This document shows positions 60,885 to 64,000 of a stretch of DNA of 64,000 nt, piece after piece. Below the pieces are notes generated by a model. That model was not told the origin of the DNA. It ran no database searches and saw only the letters and a list, made by a program, of their open reading frames with translations. Made by a program: the position numbers and the translations under genes. This stretch comes from JAWKWH01 sp963669455 (GTDB lineage: Bacteria; Pseudomonadota; Alphaproteobacteria; Rhizobiales; Rhizobiaceae), in NCBI GenBank assembly GCA_963669455.1, contig OY770026.1, positions 496,001 to 560,000 of the forward strand, written 5' to 3'. Every line of letters begins with the position of its first letter. The stretch's first letter is position 1.

Positions 60885-62030
60885 CTAATTTCGTACAAGC
60901 TGGAATGCTTCAAACCGGTGGAGCGCGTCCTCGATACGTTGTTTCACCGTGCTTGAGTGTTTGTTGCCGATCCAGTTCCATTTCCTGATGACGAGTTCGC
61001 CTGCCTGCCGGTCCGCTTTCAGATCAAGGGCGGCGACAATCTCATCGCCGATCAGCACTGGCAGGGCAAAATAACCGAAACGGCGCTTTTGTTCGGGTAC
61101 ATAGGCTTCAAACACGTGATCATAGCCGAACACCGCCGCCGTGCGCTTGCGCTGGATAATCAGGGGGTCGAAGGGTGACAGGATGTGAACCATTTCTGGA
61201 GTTTTGAGTGCTTCCTCCTCCAGCGTGGCCGGCTCTATCCAGTAGGATGTCTTGTCGCCTTCGATCCGTAACGGCTTTAGCTTGCGCGCCTTTACCCGTT
61301 TTTCGATCAGGGCTACGACTGCCGCCTTGGCCGGGGCATTTAGGTGGCAGATCGAACCAAGGCTGACAAATCCCTGCGACCGCAGGGCCCGGTCGAGGAG
61401 ATAGGTGGTGATCTGCCTTTGCGTTGCCGGTTTTGGCGGTTTGTCCCAGCCGAAATGGCGGTCGATCAACTCGTAGGATTTAATGATACCGGTGCGCTCG
61501 GCGATCGCCAGACGACCATCGAAAAAAGCCTTTTCCAGCGCACTCTTGGACGGTTTGCGGCTGGCCCATTCATGATCCTTTGCCACCAGCCGCTTGTCGT
61601 CAATATCGCGGATCGACAGCGGCCCGCGCTGCCGTATTTCGGTCATGACCCTTCGTGTCCGTGACGGTGTGGCCGATGAAAACCAATTTTTGGGATTGAT
61701 GCGATGCGCTTTCATCGCAGGCAGGAAAAAGCGGAAATCTGAGGTTGGCACGTAGGACAGCGCGTGTGTCCAGTACTCAAATAACGATTTGTCCCGGCTT
61801 TGTGCATGGTGCAGATCATCGCGCCGATAGGCGGGAATGCGAGTAAACAGGATATGATGGTGACAGCGTTCGACCACATTGATCGTGTCGATCTGAACAT
61901 AACCCAGATGTTCGACTGCGCGCCGGACTGCATCAGACCCTTTGCCAAATGGCTCAGGCTCATCAAGGCGCTGGGCGCGCATCCACAGGATACGCGCCTG
62001 CGCATTGGAAAGCGTGATCGTGCGGCTCAT
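60885..62030 (-). CDS. ycaQ: YcaQ/AlkX-like winged-helix DNA glycosylase
   Basis: The 381-residue protein belongs to the HTH_42 superfamily. It has the YcaQ-type motif LGYVQIDTINVVERCHHHIL (Gln-x-Asp catalytic pair), the FEYWTHALSYVP segment and the C-terminal part LSPFDPLIIQRKRTAAVFGYDHVFEAY. E. coli YcaQ excises bulky and interstrand-crosslinked bases. The ATG at 62030 gives MSRTITLSNAQAR, the usual start; an upstream ATG would overlap leuB. Confidence 0.88.
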   Translation of the reverse strand: MSRTITLSNAQARILWMRAQRLDEPEPFGKGSDAVRRAVEHLGYVQIDTINVVERCHHHILFTRIPAYRRDDLHHAQSRDKSLFEYWTHALSYVPTSDFRFFLPAMKAHRINPKNWFSSATPSRTRRVMTEIRQRGPLSIRDIDDKRLVAKDHEWASRKPSKSALEKAFFDGRLAIAERTGIIKSYELIDRHFGWDKPPKPATQRQITTYLLDRALRSQGFVSLGSICHLNAPAKAAVVALIEKRVKARKLKPLRIEGDKTSYWIEPATLEEEALKTPEMVHILSPFDPLIIQRKRTAAVFGYDHVFEAYVPEQKRRFGYFALPVLIGDEIVAALDLKADRQAGELVIRKWNWIGNKHSSTVKQRIEDALHRFEAFQLVRN

Positions 62031-62061
62031 GGCTCTATCGCGCCATAAGGCCTTGTTGCCG

Positions 62062-63174
62062 TCAACCCGAAAGCTGACGGAATTTTTCCAGTACCGCATC
62101 ACCCATTTCAGAGGTGCTTATCTCTTTCATGCCGTCAGACATGATATCGCCGGTCCGCAAACCGCTGTCGAGCACTGCGGCGATCGCCTGTTCCAGCCTG
62201 TCTGCTTCGTCCACCATGTTGAAGGAATAGCGCAGGCACATCGCAAAGGATGCGATCATGGCGATCGGATTGGCGATGCCCTGTCCTGCAATATCGGGCG
62301 CCGATCCGTGCACTGGCTCGTAAAGCGCCTTGCGCGACCCGGTCTTTGGGTCGGGTGCGCCAAGCGAGGCAGACGGGAGCATGCCCAGCGACCCGGTCAG
62401 CATCGCGGCAACATCAGACAGCATGTCACCGAACAGATTGTCGGTCACGATGACATCGAACTGTTTTGGCCAGCGCACCAGTTGCATGCCACCGGCATCG
62501 GCCAGCATGTGAGACAGTTCGACGTCGGAATATTTGGCCTTGTGCGTGGCGGTGACCACCTCGTTCCACAAGACACCTGATTTCATGACATTGCGCTTTT
62601 CCATCGAGCAAACCTTGTTGGCCCGTGTCCTGGCCAGCTCAAAAGCCACGCCGGAAATGCGTTCGATCTCGAATGTGTCATAGACCTGGGTGTCAACCGC
62701 CCGTTTCTGGCCATTGCCGAGATCGGTGATCGTTTTCGGCTCCCCGAAATAGACCCCGCCGGTCAATTCGCGGACGATCAGAATATCGAGACCTTCGACG
62801 ACTTCCTGCTTTAGGGATGATGAGGCGGCAAGGGCCGGATAACAGATCGCCGGGCGCAGATTGGCAAACAGCGCCATGTCTTTTCTCAGCCGCAACAAGC
62901 CTGCTTCGGGACGAACATCATAGGCAACATCATCCCATTTCGGACCGCCGACCGCGCCAAAAAGAACCGCGTCGGCGGCAAGCGCCTTGTCCATATCCCC
63001 ATCAGAGATCGCGGCACCGTGCGCATCATAGGCCGCACCGCCAACCAGTCCCTCATCCAGCTCGAAACCAGAATCCATTTCGCTGTTCATCATGGCGATG
63101 ATTTTGCCAACCTCGGCCATGGCATCGGGTCCGATTCCATCACCTGGAAGAAGAAGTAGTTTACGCACTGCCAT
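62062..63174 (-). CDS. leuB: 3-isopropylmalate dehydrogenase
   Basis: LeuB oxidises and decarboxylates 3-isopropylmalate in leucine synthesis. The 370-residue protein has LLLPGDGIGPDAM at the N-terminus, AVGGPKWDD, the substrate-binding LRLRKDMALFANLRP, and HGSAPDIAGQGIANPIAMI near the C-terminus. AGGAAAGGG precedes the ATG. The upstream region is occupied by a MITE copy, and no leucine-rich leader is visible. leuC and leuD are not in the window. Confidence 0.97.
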   Translation of the reverse strand: MAVRKLLLLPGDGIGPDAMAEVGKIIAMMNSEMDSGFELDEGLVGGAAYDAHGAAISDGDMDKALAADAVLFGAVGGPKWDDVAYDVRPEAGLLRLRKDMALFANLRPAICYPALAASSSLKQEVVEGLDILIVRELTGGVYFGEPKTITDLGNGQKRAVDTQVYDTFEIERISGVAFELARTRANKVCSMEKRNVMKSGVLWNEVVTATHKAKYSDVELSHMLADAGGMQLVRWPKQFDVIVTDNLFGDMLSDVAAMLTGSLGMLPSASLGAPDPKTGSRKALYEPVHGSAPDIAGQGIANPIAMIASFAMCLRYSFNMVDEADRLEQAIAAVLDSGLRTGDIMSDGMKEISTSEMGDAVLEKFRQLSG

Positions 63175-63602
63175 AAAACGCCCTTTCCTGTCGAATTGCG
63201 AAATAGGCTGTAAACCGGCAGGCGGCAGGTGACAACCGCTCTAGAGCGTGTCTTGTTCAAATGGGATCAGTTTGATGGAGAGGATTTTTTGCGGCAGTTA
63301 GGAAAACACCGGAGTGCGATCAGACGATCGTGCGAGGATTTTGACGACACTGTCCGTGAAAAAGACCTCCAAGCAGGTGAGGTCAAGATTTTGGAGAAAA
63401 TAACAAACCCAAATCATTTGACCTTGGTTCTTTGCGCCCTGGATGTCGTCGCGCGAAGCTAACGGGTGTGCACCCGCGTCGCGTCACGCTCCTAACCAGG
63501 ACACAAATACCCTGCGCTCAAACGATTCCATTTAAACAAGACACGCTCTAAAACCTGGTCTTCGGTTTTTGAGTACGACAATGGATTGCCGGTGCGCAAA
63601 AA
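63175..63602. other. Intergenic region upstream of leuB and downstream of the RidA gene
   Basis: Of these 428 bases, 63244-63548 are a MITE copy. The remaining 66 bases before leuB hold its ribosome-binding site and presumably part of its promoter; the other end shows nothing notable. If the leuB promoter lies further upstream it must be inside the element. Confidence 0.6.
63244..63548. mobile_element. MITE-like element with 25-bp terminal inverted repeats (copy B)
   Basis: The left end GAGCGTGTCTTGTTCAAATG (63244-63263, continuing to 63268) is the inverted counterpart of 63524-63548 with two differences. TA flanks both sides (63242-63243 and 63549-63550). The 305-base body has no coding capacity that I can support and lacks the nested insertion of copy A. 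It resembles non-autonomous IS630-type elements. Confidence 0.82.
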
Positions 63603-64000
63603 TTAGGGACCGGCGTCAGGAAGGTCAAAAAATTCTGCCCCGGTCCAATCAGGCGTTTTGCGGGCGGTAACCTCGATTTCAACCTTCATCTCCGGCTTTA
63701 CCAGCCCGGCCACAATCATCGTTGCCGCCGGACGGATAGTACCGAAAGTTTCGCCCAAAACGGCAAATACGTGATCCGCATAGGATGCGTCGGTGACAAT
63801 GTAGCGGGCGCGCACCACATGCTCCATTGCAAAGCCCGCCTTGGAAAGTGTCTCGCTGATGGTTTTTAGGCAATTGCGGGTTTGTTCTGCCACATCTTCC
63901 GGCATATCCATGGTCGCGTAGTCATAGCCCGTCGTTCCGGCAACAAAACACCAGTCACCATCGACCACGGCACGCGAATAGCCTGCCTTTTTTTCAAATG
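63603..64000 (-). CDS. RidA family (YjgF/YER057c/UK114) protein, 5' end outside window
   Basis: The visible 132 codons encode a RidA-like enamine/imine deaminase: KKKAGYSRAVVDGDWCFVAG at the window edge, then TTGYDYATMDMPEDVAEQTR, HVVRARYIVTDAS and the C-terminal IRPAATMIVAGLVKPEMKVE with the conserved Arg and Glu. The frame is open to the edge, and the family normally has a few more residues before the part seen, so a GTG at 63968 is unlikely to be the start. It ends just past the MITE. Confidence 0.88.
   Translation of the reverse strand, partial: FEKKAGYSRAVVDGDWCFVAGTTGYDYATMDMPEDVAEQTRNCLKTISETLSKAGFAMEHVVRARYIVTDASYADHVFAVLGETFGTIRPAATMIVAGLVKPEMKVEIEVTARKTPDWTGAEFFDLPDAGP

Noticed and set aside
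63229..63462. 77-codon frame inside MITE copy B
   Set aside because: It starts outside the element, is disrupted in copy A, and resembles no transposase.
1..64000. tRNA, rRNA, tmRNA, SRP RNA, prophage or integrase attachment sites
   Set aside because: I looked for T-loop and other conserved RNA motifs and for phage or integrase genes and saw none that I could support.

Overview
The window is chromosomal DNA of an alphaproteobacterium, most likely a member of the Hyphomicrobiales (Rhizobiales). Pointers to this are the gene order ybgC-tolQRAB-pal-cpoB-tilS-ftsH-glmM, the block ffh-GNAT-GNAT-chorismate mutase-rpsP, an IalB-family protein, two Omp25/31-like porin-type barrels, the very large NAD-glutamate dehydrogenase, and many short palindromic repeats bounded by TA. 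Genes are dense, GC-rich and mostly housekeeping.

Layout. 1-1760: ends of a MITE-like repeat family, a solo LuxR regulator and a repeat-filled spacer. 1761-14060: secreted GH5 glycosidase, then the Tol-Pal envelope cluster followed by tilS, ftsH and glmM. 14403-17150: two outer-membrane barrels with strong terminators and a BI-1 family membrane protein. 17382-25304: an FtsX-type ABC exporter divergent from a TesA-like esterase, RNA 2',3'-cyclic phosphodiesterase, LMW tyrosine phosphatase, pterin dehydratase, YkvA, IalB and a histone-deacetylase-fold amidohydrolase. 25441-32188: rlmN, small membrane proteins, a dienelactone-hydrolase-like protein, argG, a lytic transglycosylase and a DUF454 protein. 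32447-36388: ffh to rpsP, translationally chained, with one AT-rich gene before rpsP and no rimM/trmD after it. 36563-48260: PhoD, an SRPBCC protein, TypA, a CatA-like acetyltransferase, an AhpD-like protein, NAD-GDH and an MFS transporter. 48493-50751: a compact, solitary Cas9 homologue. 50760-64000: pyrophosphatase, GNAT, pyridoxal kinase, carbonic anhydrase, M3 peptidase, a beta-solenoid membrane protein, asd with a probable leader peptide, DUF805, a YcaQ-like glycosylase, leuB, another MITE and the start-truncated end of a RidA gene.

The most interesting item is the 752-residue Cas9 homologue at 48493-50751. All RuvC and HNH catalytic residues, the arginine-rich bridge helix and a type II-C-like C-terminal part are present, but the segment between bridge helix and RuvC-II is only about 180 residues, so most of the usual REC lobe is missing. 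No cas1, cas2 or CRISPR array is visible anywhere in the window. A 232-base non-coding stretch directly upstream is a possible place for a guide or scaffold RNA.

Two further observations deserve attention: a 38-codon open reading frame upstream of asd that ends in a Thr/Lys-rich stretch and is followed by competing hairpins, which looks like an attenuation leader for lysine/threonine biosynthesis; and a set of short palindromes bounded by TA whose first TA forms the stop codon of the preceding gene in several unrelated places.
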